From Parvularcula sp964484475 (GTDB taxonomy: Bacteria > Pseudomonadota > Alphaproteobacteria > Caulobacterales > Parvularculaceae): DNA of 64,000 nucleotides. The stretch is taken from positions 1 through 64,000 of the forward strand of contig CAZAFU010000002.1 of assembly GCA_964484475.1 (NCBI GenBank), read 5' to 3'. Below the pieces are notes generated by a model that saw nothing but the letters and a program-made list of their open reading frames with translations, did no database searches and was not told where the DNA came from. Positions 1 to 8,455 of the stretch are shown piece after piece. The position numbers and the translations under genes are program-made. The stretch's first letter is position 1, and each line of letters starts with the position of its first letter.

Positions 1-463
1 GCGTAGCCGCCAGACCGATGGCCACCGCCGCAACGCCGTAGATGGCCCAGGCATGAAGGCTCCAATGGAACTGGGTCAGGGCAAGACCGTAGTGCCGGGC
101 CTCGGGGCTTCCCGGCGCGAGATCCTCACCGGGCGGCGGGCTGGCGGCGTGGATCAGCGGCTCCGCCGCGCCCCAGAAGACGAGCCCCGCCCCCATTCCC
201 GCAGCGAACATCATCGCGCCCCAGGTCAGGAGCCCGAATTCGGGGGCCGTGTCCTCTCCGCCGATCTTCAACCGCCCTGCGGGGAGAAGCGGCATGATCA
301 TGCAGAAAACGAGGCAGGCGCTCGCAAGAAACAGGGTCCATCCGTCGAAGATCCCGAGATACCAGTGCGAGATTGCCGTCAGGGCATCGCCAAAAAGCCG
401 GGGTGCCCCGAAGGCCGCGAGGGAGAGGCCCGCAACGACAAGAGAGACCTTCTGCCCTTTGAT
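1..463 (-). CDS. BCCT-family transporter, N-terminal part (runs off the window)
   Basis: Only the first ~154 residues are inside the window. They show two hydrophobic helices, then PEFGLLTWGAMMFAAGMGAG, FWGAAEPLIH and FHWSLHAWAIYG, the hallmark pieces of betaine/carnitine/choline (BCCT) transporters, which import quaternary ammonium solutes across the inner membrane. The frame is open from just inside the 3' end of the SURF1 gene, but I find no ATG, GTG or TTG before the first transmembrane segment. The best start is an ATC at 461-463 with GGGAG seven bases upstream, giving MKGQKVSLVV. It is the last gene seen of the leftward coxIII-DUF983-SURF1 run, overlapping nothing but lying 1 base past the SURF1 stop. 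The family call is firm; the start is uncertain. Confidence 0.8.
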   Translation of the reverse strand, partial: MKGQKVSLVVAGLSLAAFGAPRLFGDALTAISHWYLGIFDGWTLFLASACLVFCMIMPLLPAGRLKIGGEDTAPEFGLLTWGAMMFAAGMGAGLVFWGAAEPLIHAASPPPGEDLAPGSPEARHYGLALTQFHWSLHAWAIYGVAAVAIGLAAT

Positions 464-464
464 C

Positions 465-1178
465 TCAGCTCTCCCGGCTGCCCCGCCGGGCGGCGTAGGC
501 CAGGACCCCGACGAGCCCGGCGGCGAGGCCGTACCAGGTCAGCGCATAGCCAAGATGGGCGTTCCTGAATTCGAGCCTCGTGGTCCTGCCCCGTGGCAGC
601 TGGGTCGCAAGGGTGCTGTCAACAGCGACCGGCAGGTAGGCCGCGCGGTTCGAAGGATCGAGATAGCCGATCAGGCGCTCGGGATCCCTCTCGTAGAAGG
701 TACCGCTTTGGGTATTGCCCGCCGGCGCAAAGGCCTCGGCGATCCCCGTGGCGCCTTCATAGCTCCTAATCAGTCCCGTGAGCTCGCCGGCATCGGGCAG
801 CGGATATGTTGGTCGCCGCGCGTCCTGCGGGACGAAACCGCGGTTGACGAGGACCCGCCGCTCGGTCCCGTCGTCGAGGAGGAAGGGCTGGAAGACGTAG
901 AAGCCGGGGGTGCCGGAATAGGTGCCGAAGACATGGGCGACCCTGTCGGTCGGGAAGCCGCCGCTGACAGAGACATGGGTATATTCAACGTTCTCTCCCG
1001 CCGCGATGGCACTGGTCAGCCCCGTCAGCGGAACAGGTTCCGCCACCGCGCGGGTCTCGGCGGCCTCGATCAGCTCGTTCTTCCATTGCAGGCGCTGCAC
1101 CTGCCAGGTCCCGAGGCCGAGAAGGACGATCAGGGCGGCGCCCGAAAGGACGAAGAGCAGAGGCCGCCCTCCCGTCAT
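465..1178 (-). CDS. SURF1-family cytochrome oxidase assembly protein
   Basis: A protein of 237 residues with a transmembrane helix near each end: LLFVLSGAALIVLLGLGTWQ at the N-terminus and a hydrophobic segment before ARRGSRES at the C-terminus. The GLGTWQVQRLQWKNELI stretch and the VNRGFVP motif are typical of SURF1/Shy1. The family helps insert haem a into subunit I of aa3-type cytochrome c oxidase in the inner membrane. The start ATG at 1176-1178 overlaps the DUF983 stop (ATGA), so the two are translationally coupled. A longer upstream reading in this frame is only the shadow of the DUF983 and coxIII genes. Confidence 0.93.
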   Translation of the reverse strand: MTGGRPLLFVLSGAALIVLLGLGTWQVQRLQWKNELIEAAETRAVAEPVPLTGLTSAIAAGENVEYTHVSVSGGFPTDRVAHVFGTYSGTPGFYVFQPFLLDDGTERRVLVNRGFVPQDARRPTYPLPDAGELTGLIRSYEGATGIAEAFAPAGNTQSGTFYERDPERLIGYLDPSNRAAYLPVAVDSTLATQLPRGRTTRLEFRNAHLGYALTWYGLAAGLVGVLAYAARRGSRES

Positions 1179-1540
1179 TCGATCCGGCCTTCCTTGGCGT
1201 CGTTCTTGTACTGAAGGCCGATCATCAGGCCCTTTGCGGGGCGAAGGGCCGCGAAGGTGACGATGATCGCGACGAGGACGGAAACCAGAAGAGCCGCCCC
1301 CATGGGCGCACCGAAGCCGAAGCGCACGATGAAGGCCGAGACGACTGCGATCACGCCCGTGATCGACATGACGAAGAAGGCAGGGCCATCGCCCGAATCC
1401 GCGAAACCGAGATCGAGCCCGCAGGCCCTGCATTCGGGCTTCAGCCCGAGGTAGCCGTCGAAGATCTGCCCTTGGCCGCAGCGGGGGCACCGCCCCGCCA
1501 TGGCGGCGGAGGCGGGATCGGAGATGGCGGGGGTGGCCAC
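1175..1540 (-). CDS. DUF983 family protein (oxidase-cluster zinc-ribbon membrane protein)
   Basis: A small protein with a four-cysteine zinc-ribbon-like start (RCPRCGQG and ECRACGLDL, the two CxxC pairs) followed by two transmembrane segments and a short basic tail. DUF983 genes usually sit between coxIII and SURF1 in alphaproteobacterial oxidase operons, as here; their role is not established but presumed to be oxidase assembly. I place the start at a GTG (1538-1540), 8 bases after the coxIII stop; an internal ATG at 1499-1501 would shorten the product to 108 residues and has no clear ribosome binding site. The end overlaps the SURF1 start. Confidence 0.85.
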   Translation of the reverse strand: MATPAISDPASAAMAGRCPRCGQGQIFDGYLGLKPECRACGLDLGFADSGDGPAFFVMSITGVIAVVSAFIVRFGFGAPMGAALLVSVLVAIIVTFAALRPAKGLMIGLQYKNDAKEGRIE

Positions 1541-1548
1541 GCCCCCGG

Positions 1549-2475
1549 TTAGCTCAGGAGGCCCTGGTTCCCGAGGACATAGATCGCCGCGAAGAGGAAC
1601 AGCCAGACGACGTCCACGAAGTGCCAGTACCAGGCCGCCGCTTCGAAACCGAAGTGCCGCTCTCTCGTGAACTGTCCGGACAGCCCGCGGAAGGTGCAGA
1701 CCGCAAGGAAGATCGTACCGACGAAGACGTGGAAGCCGTGGAAGCCCGTCGCCATGAAGAAGCTCGAGCCGTAGATCGAGCCGTTGTTGAAGGCGAACAT
1801 GTTGCCGGCCAGCGCCTCGTAATACTCGATCACCTGGAAGAAGGAGAAGATCGCACCGAGGCCGACGGTTGCGATCATGCCCCATTTGAAGCCGGCGCGG
1901 TCGCCGACCTGGAGCGCATGGTGCGCCCAGGTCACCGTGGTGCCCGAGAGGAGCAGGATCAGCGTGTTGACCAACGGCAGCTGCCACGGGCTGAGAGGCT
2001 CCACTCCGCGGGGCGGCCAGGTTCCTTCCAGGGCATGGAGCTTGGCGTCGTTCTGGAGGAAGGCCGGCAGGCCCTCGGGGTTCAGCATCTGGCTGCCGTC
2101 CGAAAGGATGATCGCCTCGCCCGCGCCGGGGAACAGCGCGCCCGCGAAGAAGGCCCAGAACCAGGCGACGAAGAACATCACCTCGGAGAGGATGAACAGC
2201 ACGACGCCGTAACGCAGGCCGATCCGCACAACGGTGGTGGTGTTCTCTCCGCGCAGCGATTCGCGCACGACGTCGCGCCACCAGCCGAACATCGAGAAGA
2301 GGACGCCGGAAAAACCGGCAATGAAGAGCCAGGGACCGGACATCCCGAACAGCTTCTGCTCGGAATAGCGCCAGACCACCGCACCCAGCATCATCAGCAT
2401 CGCGGATACGGAGGCGACCAGCGGCCAGGGACTCGGATTGACGAGGTGGTAGTCGTGCTTGACGTCGGCAGCCAT
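1549..2475 (-). CDS. coxC: Cytochrome c oxidase subunit III
   Basis: 308 residues with the seven-helix layout of aa3-type oxidase subunit III, one of the mitochondrial-like core subunits of complex IV. Diagnostic stretches are MAADVKHDYHLVNPSPWPL, WWRDVVRES, LSEVMFFVAWFWAFF with the conserved glutamate, VTWAHHAL, YYEA and the C-terminal FHGFHVFVGTIFL / YWHFVDVVWLFLF. Normally this gene follows ctaG and the genes for subunits II and I. Here the upstream neighbour is a divergent, unrelated envelope gene, so the core subunit genes must lie elsewhere. It heads the leftward coxIII-DUF983-SURF1-BCCT run. Confidence 0.96.
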   Translation of the reverse strand: MAADVKHDYHLVNPSPWPLVASVSAMLMMLGAVVWRYSEQKLFGMSGPWLFIAGFSGVLFSMFGWWRDVVRESLRGENTTTVVRIGLRYGVVLFILSEVMFFVAWFWAFFAGALFPGAGEAIILSDGSQMLNPEGLPAFLQNDAKLHALEGTWPPRGVEPLSPWQLPLVNTLILLLSGTTVTWAHHALQVGDRAGFKWGMIATVGLGAIFSFFQVIEYYEALAGNMFAFNNGSIYGSSFFMATGFHGFHVFVGTIFLAVCTFRGLSGQFTRERHFGFEAAAWYWHFVDVVWLFLFAAIYVLGNQGLLS

Positions 2476-2640
2476 GGAAATCTCACTCGAAGGGATTTTT
2501 ACGGGCCTGTTATCGCCGCTTTCCTCCTAACGCAACGTGACAGGCGCGCCTTGGTGGCCCTCCCGATCACTGCGCCGGAAAATTGCCAGACTGTTAACCA
2601 TACTCTACCCTTCGGGCAGGGAACATCTTGGGGGCGGGGC
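2476..2640. promoter_or_regulatory. Divergent intergenic region between coxIII and the Sel1/PG-binding gene
   Basis: About 165 bases separate the leftward coxIII start from the rightward ATG at 2641. It must carry promoters for both directions. I see no clear FixK/FNR-type palindrome and no open reading frame of its own; a short A/T-richer patch near 2575-2605 is the most promoter-like part. Confidence 0.4.
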
Positions 2641-3852
2641 ATGCCTTTCATCCGGCGCCGGCAGTGCCAGCCGACGCGCGAACTTCTTCCTGCGGCATCC
2701 GCCCGGCAGGACTTCGGCGATGCCACCGCGCAGACGATCAATGTCTCGACCGGCCGGCGGGACGGCAATGGAGGCAGGGACTGCGACGAATGCTGTCCGC
2801 CTCGCAAGCCGAGCGTGACCATCAGGATCCTCGTGACCTTCTCCTTCACCGCGGCGATCACGCTGGTTTTCGTCATCGGTACGGGGCTCGGCCTGAAGAT
2901 CGGCAAGGATACGGCGCTCGAAAAACTGAAGCAGTTTCCTATCGGCGTGCCCTACCCCGTGGCGGGCGAGTTCAGCGAAGGCGGTCCCTGTCCCGGTTTC
3001 GGCATCGGGCGCTGCGAGGAGGGGCAGGCGATCAGGAGCGAGATCGCCTGGTCGCGGCATTACCTGAACCGCGGCGATGCCGAAATCGCCCTCGGCTTCG
3101 CCGAAAAGGCCCGGATCTTCTACGACTGGTCGGTGATCGTCGGCAGTCCGGCGGGGGCCCACAGCGCGCGCCTTGCCGCCTCCCGCCTGCAGTTCCTCCG
3201 GTTGAGCTGCTATGCCAACATGAACGAGGAGAGCCTCACCCGGATCGCGCGGGACAACCAGTTCAACGTGCTGGGAGGAAGGATCGGCTTCAAGCAGCAG
3301 CAAAGGGCCCTGAAGGCCCTCGGCTACTACGCGGGGGGGATGACGGGGCAGCCCGATGGGGCGACGCGGGAAGCTGTCCGCAGGTTCCAGTCGGCCCTCT
3401 GGTACGAGGAGACGGAAGTGCTCACGCCCCAGCAGACCGTGGTCCTGATCTGCGGCGCGGCCGAGATCGCCAAGGACGCTGCCTCGCAGAACCTTCTCGG
3501 CGCCATGTATGCAGCCGGGCTCGGGGTAAAACAGAACACTGATCTTGCCCTCCTGTCCTTCAACGAGGCGGCGAGACAGGGAAGCGGCGACGCCTACTGG
3601 AACCTCGCGCTCCTCTTCGGCACCCGGATGACCGAGACGAGCACCCTCGTCTGCGACGCCGACCTTTCCCCGGAGCGTGCCGACAGCCTGCTGAAGGATG
3701 CCTACGATGCCGGCCATCCCGCCGCCATCGAAGCGGTGGACCGGTTCGGCAGCATTCCCACCGCGAAGGAGCGCTGGGCTGCGATCGCGCGGGGGCTCCG
3801 CACACCGGAAGCGCTCGAACGCGTCGGCAAGGGATGCAATCCAAACGGCTGA
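2641..3852 (+). CDS. Membrane-anchored peptidoglycan-binding / Sel1-repeat protein
   Basis: 403 residues. A basic N-terminal stretch of about 60 residues is followed by one transmembrane helix (about 62-84, ILVTFSFTAAITLVFVIGTG), then a periplasmic part. Around residues 220-275 lies a PG_binding_1-like repeat (QQQRALKALGYYAGGMTG, EAVRRFQSALW), followed by Sel1/TPR-like helices (NLLGAMYAAGLGVKQNTDLA, SFNEAARQGSGDAYWNLALL). Such proteins are usually anchored to, or sense, the cell wall. An alternative GTG start at 2815 would begin right at the helix. It is followed after 11 bases by a lipoprotein gene, so the two probably form an envelope operon. The precise role is unknown. Confidence 0.75.
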   Translation: MPFIRRRQCQPTRELLPAASARQDFGDATAQTINVSTGRRDGNGGRDCDECCPPRKPSVTIRILVTFSFTAAITLVFVIGTGLGLKIGKDTALEKLKQFPIGVPYPVAGEFSEGGPCPGFGIGRCEEGQAIRSEIAWSRHYLNRGDAEIALGFAEKARIFYDWSVIVGSPAGAHSARLAASRLQFLRLSCYANMNEESLTRIARDNQFNVLGGRIGFKQQQRALKALGYYAGGMTGQPDGATREAVRRFQSALWYEETEVLTPQQTVVLICGAAEIAKDAASQNLLGAMYAAGLGVKQNTDLALLSFNEAARQGSGDAYWNLALLFGTRMTETSTLVCDADLSPERADSLLKDAYDAGHPAAIEAVDRFGSIPTAKERWAAIARGLRTPEALERVGKGCNPNG

Positions 3853-3863
3853 GGAGGCCCGCC

Positions 3864-4490
3864 ATGATCTTGCGTCAACTTCTGTTCAGTATCGCAATTG
3901 TCCTGTTGGTGGCGGGGTGTGAGAACACACCCCCGCCCACCCAGACGCTGTACAGGACCGTGCAGCCAACACCGTCGCAGATCTGCGACACCACCAGCCT
4001 TGCCGAGGAAAAGACCAGCACCGAGGCGATCGTCAGGGGCGCCCAGGCCCAGGCAAGCTCGGCAGGCGCGACGAACCAGGCGGCCAAGCTGAAACGGTAC
4101 ACGGCCGACTTCGAGATCGCGCACCAGTCCATGGTCCGGTCCTGCCGGATCTATGCGAACTGTCTGAACACGAACGGAGCGAACGAGATGCGCTGCATGC
4201 GGTCGGAACAGCGCTGGGCGGAGGCCGAGCGGCGCTATTACGACCTTCTGATGCAGCGCGACCGGCTGATTGCCTCGGTCAAGAAGAGCACAAAGAAGGC
4301 GAGTGCCACTGCCTCGCCGGGCGCCAGTCAGAACACCGTCGTCAACGTGGTGCAGAACTGCGGGGCCAAGGATTGTCCCCGAAAGTGCGACGACTGCGAA
4401 GGAACGTGCCCAGACAGGAAGTGTCCCAAGCCATGCCGCAAGGCGTGCCCGACAACGGCGAACATCTTCACCGACAGCTGCTGCCCCTAG
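3864..4490 (+). CDS. Cysteine-rich lipoprotein of unknown function
   Basis: 208 residues. The ATG at 3864 has a strong GAGGAGG seven bases upstream. The N-terminus is a lipoprotein signal ending LLVAGC, so Cys19 should be lipidated. A middle helical part (about 40-140) carries four scattered cysteines. A Lys/Ala/Ser linker leads to a C-terminal tail of about 48 residues with ten cysteines, several in CPRKCDDC-, CPDRKC- and CRKAC-like spacings, ending SCCP. This tail could form a small disulfide knot or a metal site in the envelope. I do not recognise the family. It follows the peptidoglycan-binding protein gene by 11 bases, suggesting a joint envelope role. Confidence 0.8.
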   Translation: MILRQLLFSIAIVLLVAGCENTPPPTQTLYRTVQPTPSQICDTTSLAEEKTSTEAIVRGAQAQASSAGATNQAAKLKRYTADFEIAHQSMVRSCRIYANCLNTNGANEMRCMRSEQRWAEAERRYYDLLMQRDRLIASVKKSTKKASATASPGASQNTVVNVVQNCGAKDCPRKCDDCEGTCPDRKCPKPCRKACPTTANIFTDSCCP

Positions 4491-4525
4491 GGTCCTGCGG
4501 CGCGGCGGAATCGCTCCGCCTCTCG

Positions 4526-6214
4526 TCAGCCGGGGACCGGAGCTGCGTCGCCCATGGCCGGCTCACCGCTGCCGCCGCCGCCCCTGAGCATGGCCGAGGC
4601 CTGCTTGAGGGCTTCGAGCCGGGTCAGGCCGAGCCCGCCCTGCCTGAGGATCCCGGCAACGCCGAGGCCTTCGAGCTTGGAGCGGACCGCGGGCGAGACA
4701 TTGGCGAGGAGGATGCCCCGCTCTTCCTTGTTCGCGTCCTCAATGATCGCCTGCAGGGCATAGGCCGCCGACACGTCGACATCCGGCATCTGCGTGAAAT
4801 CGAGGATCAGGACCTCGCGTCCGTCTACGTTCTGCCTGACACGGTGGGCGATGTCCGCCGCCGCACCGAAGCTCAGCGGTCCTGAGAATTCGAAGAGGCG
4901 GATCCGCCCTTTCGCATTCTCGTAGATCGCCCGTTCCTCGTCGGTCAGGTCGGTCAGGCGCTCCTCGCCGATGGCTTCGAGCTGGTCCTTCGCGATCGAC
5001 TGGGCGAAGCCGAGCGCCGCGAGGAACACCCCGATCCCCACCGCCGTGATCAGGTCCACGAACACGGTGACGAGCAGCACCAGCGCCATCAGGATCAGGT
5101 CCCAGCGCGGACCCTTATGCGCCCTTCGGATATAGGCGAGATCGATGATGTCGTAGCCGACCTTGACCAGGATCCCGGCGAGAACGGCATGGGGAATGGC
5201 CGCAGCCAGGGGCGTCAGCGCCAGCACGACGGCCAGCAGGATCAGGCTGTGCACCATGCCGGAAATCCTGGTGACGCCGCCCGTGCGGATGTTGACCATG
5301 GTCCGCATGGTCGCGCCCGCACCGGGTATGGCCCCGAAGAGACCTGCGATCGTATTGCCGATGCCCTGCCCGATCAGTTCCCGGTTCGAATCGTGCCGCG
5401 TCCGGGTCGCGTTGTCGGCGACGAGGCTCGTGAGCAGGCTGTCGATGGCGCCGAGGACCGCGAGGATGATCGCTGCCTCGAAGCTCAGGAAGCCGACGTC
5501 ACGGTCGATATTCGGGAGGATGAAGGCCGGTAGCCTGTCGGCGAAGCTGTCGAAGGTCGGTAGATCCGACACGAGCTTGGGCACGTCGAACGGCAGCGCC
5601 ACCAGCGTCCCGATGACGAGCGCGGCGAGCGCGCCGGGGATGAAGCGGCCGATGGACTTGGGCCAGAAGAAGACGATGGCGAGGGAGAGGAGCGCGATCC
5701 CGGTCGCGATGAAATTGGGGTCCGCAACGGCTCCGGGAATGGCCTCGATCGCACCGATGGTCCCTCCGCGCTCGGGTTCGGAGCCGAACAGCCGGCTCGC
5801 CTGCAGGAGGATGATGATCACCCCGATCCCACTCATGAAACCGGAAATCACCGGGTAGGGCACGAGGCGGATATACTGGCCGACGCGGAAGAAGCCGAAA
5901 GCGATCTGGATGAGGCCCGCAAGGACCACCGCCGCAAAGACGACCCCGGCCACCTCCGCGAAACTCGCTCCGGCCTCGCGGGTGATCTCGCCGACGAGGC
6001 CCGCGAAGACAACGACCATCGGCCCCGTGGGCCCTGTGATCTGGGTGGCTGTCCCGCCAAGCGCGGCGGCGAAGAAGCCGGTGATGATGGCGCCCCAGAG
6101 CCCGGCGATGGGACCGGCTCCCGAGGCCTCCCCGAAGGCCAGGGCCAGCGGGAGAGCGACGATGCCCGCGGTGATACCTCCGTAGAGGTCGCCTTTCAGG
6201 TGGGTGAACTTCAT
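4526..6214 (-). CDS. SulP-family anion (probable bicarbonate) transporter with STAS domain
   Basis: 562 residues. The first ~400 form the multi-helix SulP/SLC26 transport domain (LPLALAFGEASGAGPIAGLW, ITGPTGPMVVVFAG, NRELIGQGIGNTIAGLFGAI, GAGATMRTMVNIRTGG). The C-terminal ~110 residues form a STAS domain (FSGPLSFGAAADIAHR, LILDFTQMPDVDVSAAYAL). The start codon overlaps the stop of the carbonic anhydrase gene (ATGA at 6211-6214), so the two products are made together. In the family this pairing points to bicarbonate uptake (BicA-like) rather than sulfate, but substrate cannot be read from the sequence. It is read leftward, convergent with the cysteine-rich lipoprotein gene. Confidence 0.92.
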   Translation of the reverse strand: MKFTHLKGDLYGGITAGIVALPLALAFGEASGAGPIAGLWGAIITGFFAAALGGTATQITGPTGPMVVVFAGLVGEITREAGASFAEVAGVVFAAVVLAGLIQIAFGFFRVGQYIRLVPYPVISGFMSGIGVIIILLQASRLFGSEPERGGTIGAIEAIPGAVADPNFIATGIALLSLAIVFFWPKSIGRFIPGALAALVIGTLVALPFDVPKLVSDLPTFDSFADRLPAFILPNIDRDVGFLSFEAAIILAVLGAIDSLLTSLVADNATRTRHDSNRELIGQGIGNTIAGLFGAIPGAGATMRTMVNIRTGGVTRISGMVHSLILLAVVLALTPLAAAIPHAVLAGILVKVGYDIIDLAYIRRAHKGPRWDLILMALVLLVTVFVDLITAVGIGVFLAALGFAQSIAKDQLEAIGEERLTDLTDEERAIYENAKGRIRLFEFSGPLSFGAAADIAHRVRQNVDGREVLILDFTQMPDVDVSAAYALQAIIEDANKEERGILLANVSPAVRSKLEGLGVAGILRQGGLGLTRLEALKQASAMLRGGGGSGEPAMGDAAPVPG

Positions 6215-6885
6215 CCGTGCCCCTCCCTGTGCAGTTCGTCGAGGTGGTGCCTGATCCGCTCGGCGTAGCGCTCCTTGACGGGAACGAACGCGCCCTTGCC
6301 GTCATCATAGGCCTCCACCGAACCCGACTTGATGTCGTAGACCCAGCCATGGAGCGTGACCCTGCCCGTGGCGAGCCTCGCCGCGACCATCGGGTGAGTC
6401 CTCAGGTGCTGGAGCTGCAGGAGGACGTTCTCCCTGATCAGGGCGTCCATCTGCTGTTCGGGGGTCCAGTCGGCGCCCTTCTCCTTGACGATCTGCACCG
6501 CCGCCTTCGAATAGCCGAGCCATTCTTTCGTGTGTGGGAGCTCGTTCAGGGCTTCGAGGTTCATCGCCCCCTTCATGGCGCCGCAGTCGGCGTGGCCGCA
6601 GACCACGATATGCGGCACGTTCAGGGCGCCGATGGCGAACTCGATCGACGCGGTCATCCCACCGGTGCTGTTGGTATGCGGCGGCACGATATTGCCGGCG
6701 TTGCGACAGATGAAGAGTTCCCCGGGGGTCGTCTGGGTCATCAGGCTCGGATCAATACGGCTGTCCGCGCAGGTGATGAAAAGCACCTCGGGAGATTGGC
6801 CGGTGGCGAGCTTTTCGAAGAGGGCCTTCTTCTCCGGGAAGACCTCGTCCTGAAACTTGTTCACCCCAAGCAGGATACTGGGCAT
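6211..6885 (-). CDS. Beta-class carbonic anhydrase
   Basis: 224 residues of a beta-carbonic anhydrase, which interconverts CO2 and bicarbonate. Zinc ligands are visible as Cys39-x-Asp41-x-Arg43 (ITCADSRIDP), His98 and Cys101 (VVCGHADCGAMKG). The CRNAGNIVPP and STGGMTASIEFA motifs are also intact. I chose the ATG at 6885 because a GGAGG lies five bases before it; the in-frame ATG four codons upstream overlaps that ribosome binding site. The gene is coupled to the following SulP transporter by an ATGA overlap, which supports a combined inorganic-carbon or pH role. Confidence 0.95.
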   Translation of the reverse strand: MPSILLGVNKFQDEVFPEKKALFEKLATGQSPEVLFITCADSRIDPSLMTQTTPGELFICRNAGNIVPPHTNSTGGMTASIEFAIGALNVPHIVVCGHADCGAMKGAMNLEALNELPHTKEWLGYSKAAVQIVKEKGADWTPEQQMDALIRENVLLQLQHLRTHPMVAARLATGRVTLHGWVYDIKSGSVEAYDDGKGAFVPVKERYAERIRHHLDELHREGHG

Positions 6886-6960
6886 GATTTCCTCCATTCA
6901 TGCCGGGGTCCGGGAAGGACAGCCCCGCACGTTGTAATCGCGGTCGAGACCCACGCTTGT

Positions 6961-6974
6961 GGGGGAGCGCCCCC
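6961..6974. other. GC hairpin between reductase and carbonic anhydrase genes
   Basis: Five G, a four-base loop and five C form a perfect short hairpin 26 bases past the stop of the flavin reductase gene. There is no T-run on either strand, so terminator function is only possible, not shown. Confidence 0.3.
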
Positions 6975-6999
6975 GCCAGGGCAAAGACAATCGGCAGGG

Positions 7000-8400
7000 T
7001 CATCCCCGGTCGAGTTGCCCTTGAAGGTTCCCGATCGCGGTGGTGAGGCCTTCCTCGAGGACCGGGTGATAGATCGGGAACTCCTTGAGATCGTCGAGGC
7101 TCGGCTTCGACGCCATGGCCCAGGCGAGGGTATGGGCCAAGTGCTCCGCACCGGGGCACACCATTTCCGCACCGAGGACCCGCCTCGTCCGGCGGCTGCC
7201 GTAAAGCCTGATCGTGCCCTCGTTGCGGGCCTCGCAGCGGGCGCGGCCCTGGTCGCGGAACGAGGCAGAACCGACGCAGAAGTCGGAACGCCGGGAAGCC
7301 TCCTCGTAACTGAGCCCCACCTGCGCCATGGCTGGATCGGTGAAGGCGATGAAGAGGGCATCCGGCCGGACCGGCGTTTCGGTCAGGGGCCAGGATGCAG
7401 CATTACGTCCGGCGAGGGCCCCGTTCCTGCGGGCCGGGGGCAGGACGGGATCGTCATCATCCACATCGCCTGCGATGAAGACCGGCACGTCGCCCGTCCC
7501 GCGGCAGGCTCGCGTGTCGGGGTCGAAGAGCGGCACCCCGTGGTCGTCGAGCTCGAGACCGGAACGCTCAAGGCCCAGCGCAGCGAGATTGGGCCTGCGG
7601 CCGGTGGCGGCCAGCGCTGTCTCGAAGCTCTCGGTCCTCGTCTCGCCCTTCGCCGTGTAGGTCACCCGGACCCCGTCATCGGTGAGACCAAGCTCGTCGA
7701 TCGTGGCATCGAGGTCGATGGCCATGCAGCTCTCGAAGCTGCGCTTCGCCTCGGCGGTGACCTCGGGATCGGTGAGAAAACCGATCTTCCCGCCCTTCGA
7801 CAGGCAGGTCACCCTCACCCCGAGGCGCGCCAGGGCCTGACCCGTCTCCGCGCCCAGGGGGCCGGCCCCGAAGAGAAGCACGCTTTCGGGCAGGGTTTCG
7901 ATCTCCCACAGATCATCGACCGTCAGGACCCTTGGGCCGAGTGCCCTTGCGATCCGCTCCGGGACGAAAGGATAGGAGCCGGTGGCAAGGACGATGGCCC
8001 CGGCCGCGAAGGTCTCGCCGCCAGCGGCAATGACTCGCGGCTTCACGAAGGACGCTTCGGAGCGGATCAGGTTCTCTTCGGGAATATCGATCATGCCGTC
8101 GACGACCGAGGCCACGAAGTCGTCGCGCAGCCCGCGCACCCGCCGCATCACGGCCGCTCCGTCGATCCCCGGTTCCCCGGCCCTCACACCGAACGTCTCG
8201 GCGATCCTCACGTTCCGCGCGGCGCGGGCAGCAGCGATGAAGGCTTTCGAGGGCATGCAGCCGGTGCGGGCGCAGGTGGTGCCGAAAGGGCCGGATTCGA
8301 TCAGGACGACCCGCTCGGCCCCGTCCTTTGCGGCGTGATAGGCCTGAAGCCCCGCGGTCCCCGCCCCAATCACCACAACATCCACATACCGCATCGCCAT
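7000..8400 (-). CDS. FAD-dependent pyridine nucleotide-disulfide oxidoreductase (dihydrolipoyl dehydrogenase-like)
   Basis: 466 residues with the full class I architecture: FAD-binding VVVIGAGTAGLQAYHAA, the redox-active TTCARTGCMPSK (CxxxxC), a second Rossmann motif VLLFGAGPLGAETGQALARL for NAD(P), the FIAGDV FAD motif, and a C-terminal dimerisation domain with YHPVLEE, whose His-Glu pair serves as the catalytic base in this family. Members reduce lipoamide, mercuric ion or other disulfides. No pyruvate or oxoglutarate dehydrogenase genes are nearby, so a stand-alone role is likely and the substrate is unknown. An ATG two codons in (8394) is an equally good start. Confidence 0.88.
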   Translation of the reverse strand: MAMRYVDVVVIGAGTAGLQAYHAAKDGAERVVLIESGPFGTTCARTGCMPSKAFIAAARAARNVRIAETFGVRAGEPGIDGAAVMRRVRGLRDDFVASVVDGMIDIPEENLIRSEASFVKPRVIAAGGETFAAGAIVLATGSYPFVPERIARALGPRVLTVDDLWEIETLPESVLLFGAGPLGAETGQALARLGVRVTCLSKGGKIGFLTDPEVTAEAKRSFESCMAIDLDATIDELGLTDDGVRVTYTAKGETRTESFETALAATGRRPNLAALGLERSGLELDDHGVPLFDPDTRACRGTGDVPVFIAGDVDDDDPVLPPARRNGALAGRNAASWPLTETPVRPDALFIAFTDPAMAQVGLSYEEASRRSDFCVGSASFRDQGRARCEARNEGTIRLYGSRRTRRVLGAEMVCPGAEHLAHTLAWAMASKPSLDDLKEFPIYHPVLEEGLTTAIGNLQGQLDRG

Positions 8401-8455
8401 TCCTCACTCCATGCCAGGGGAGGAAGACAGCGTCAGGGCTATCGAGGTTCAGCTG

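Noticed and set aside
5375..5400. tRNA T-loop-like GGTTCGAATC
   Set aside because: It lies inside the SulP coding sequence and no cloverleaf or acceptor stem can be drawn around it.
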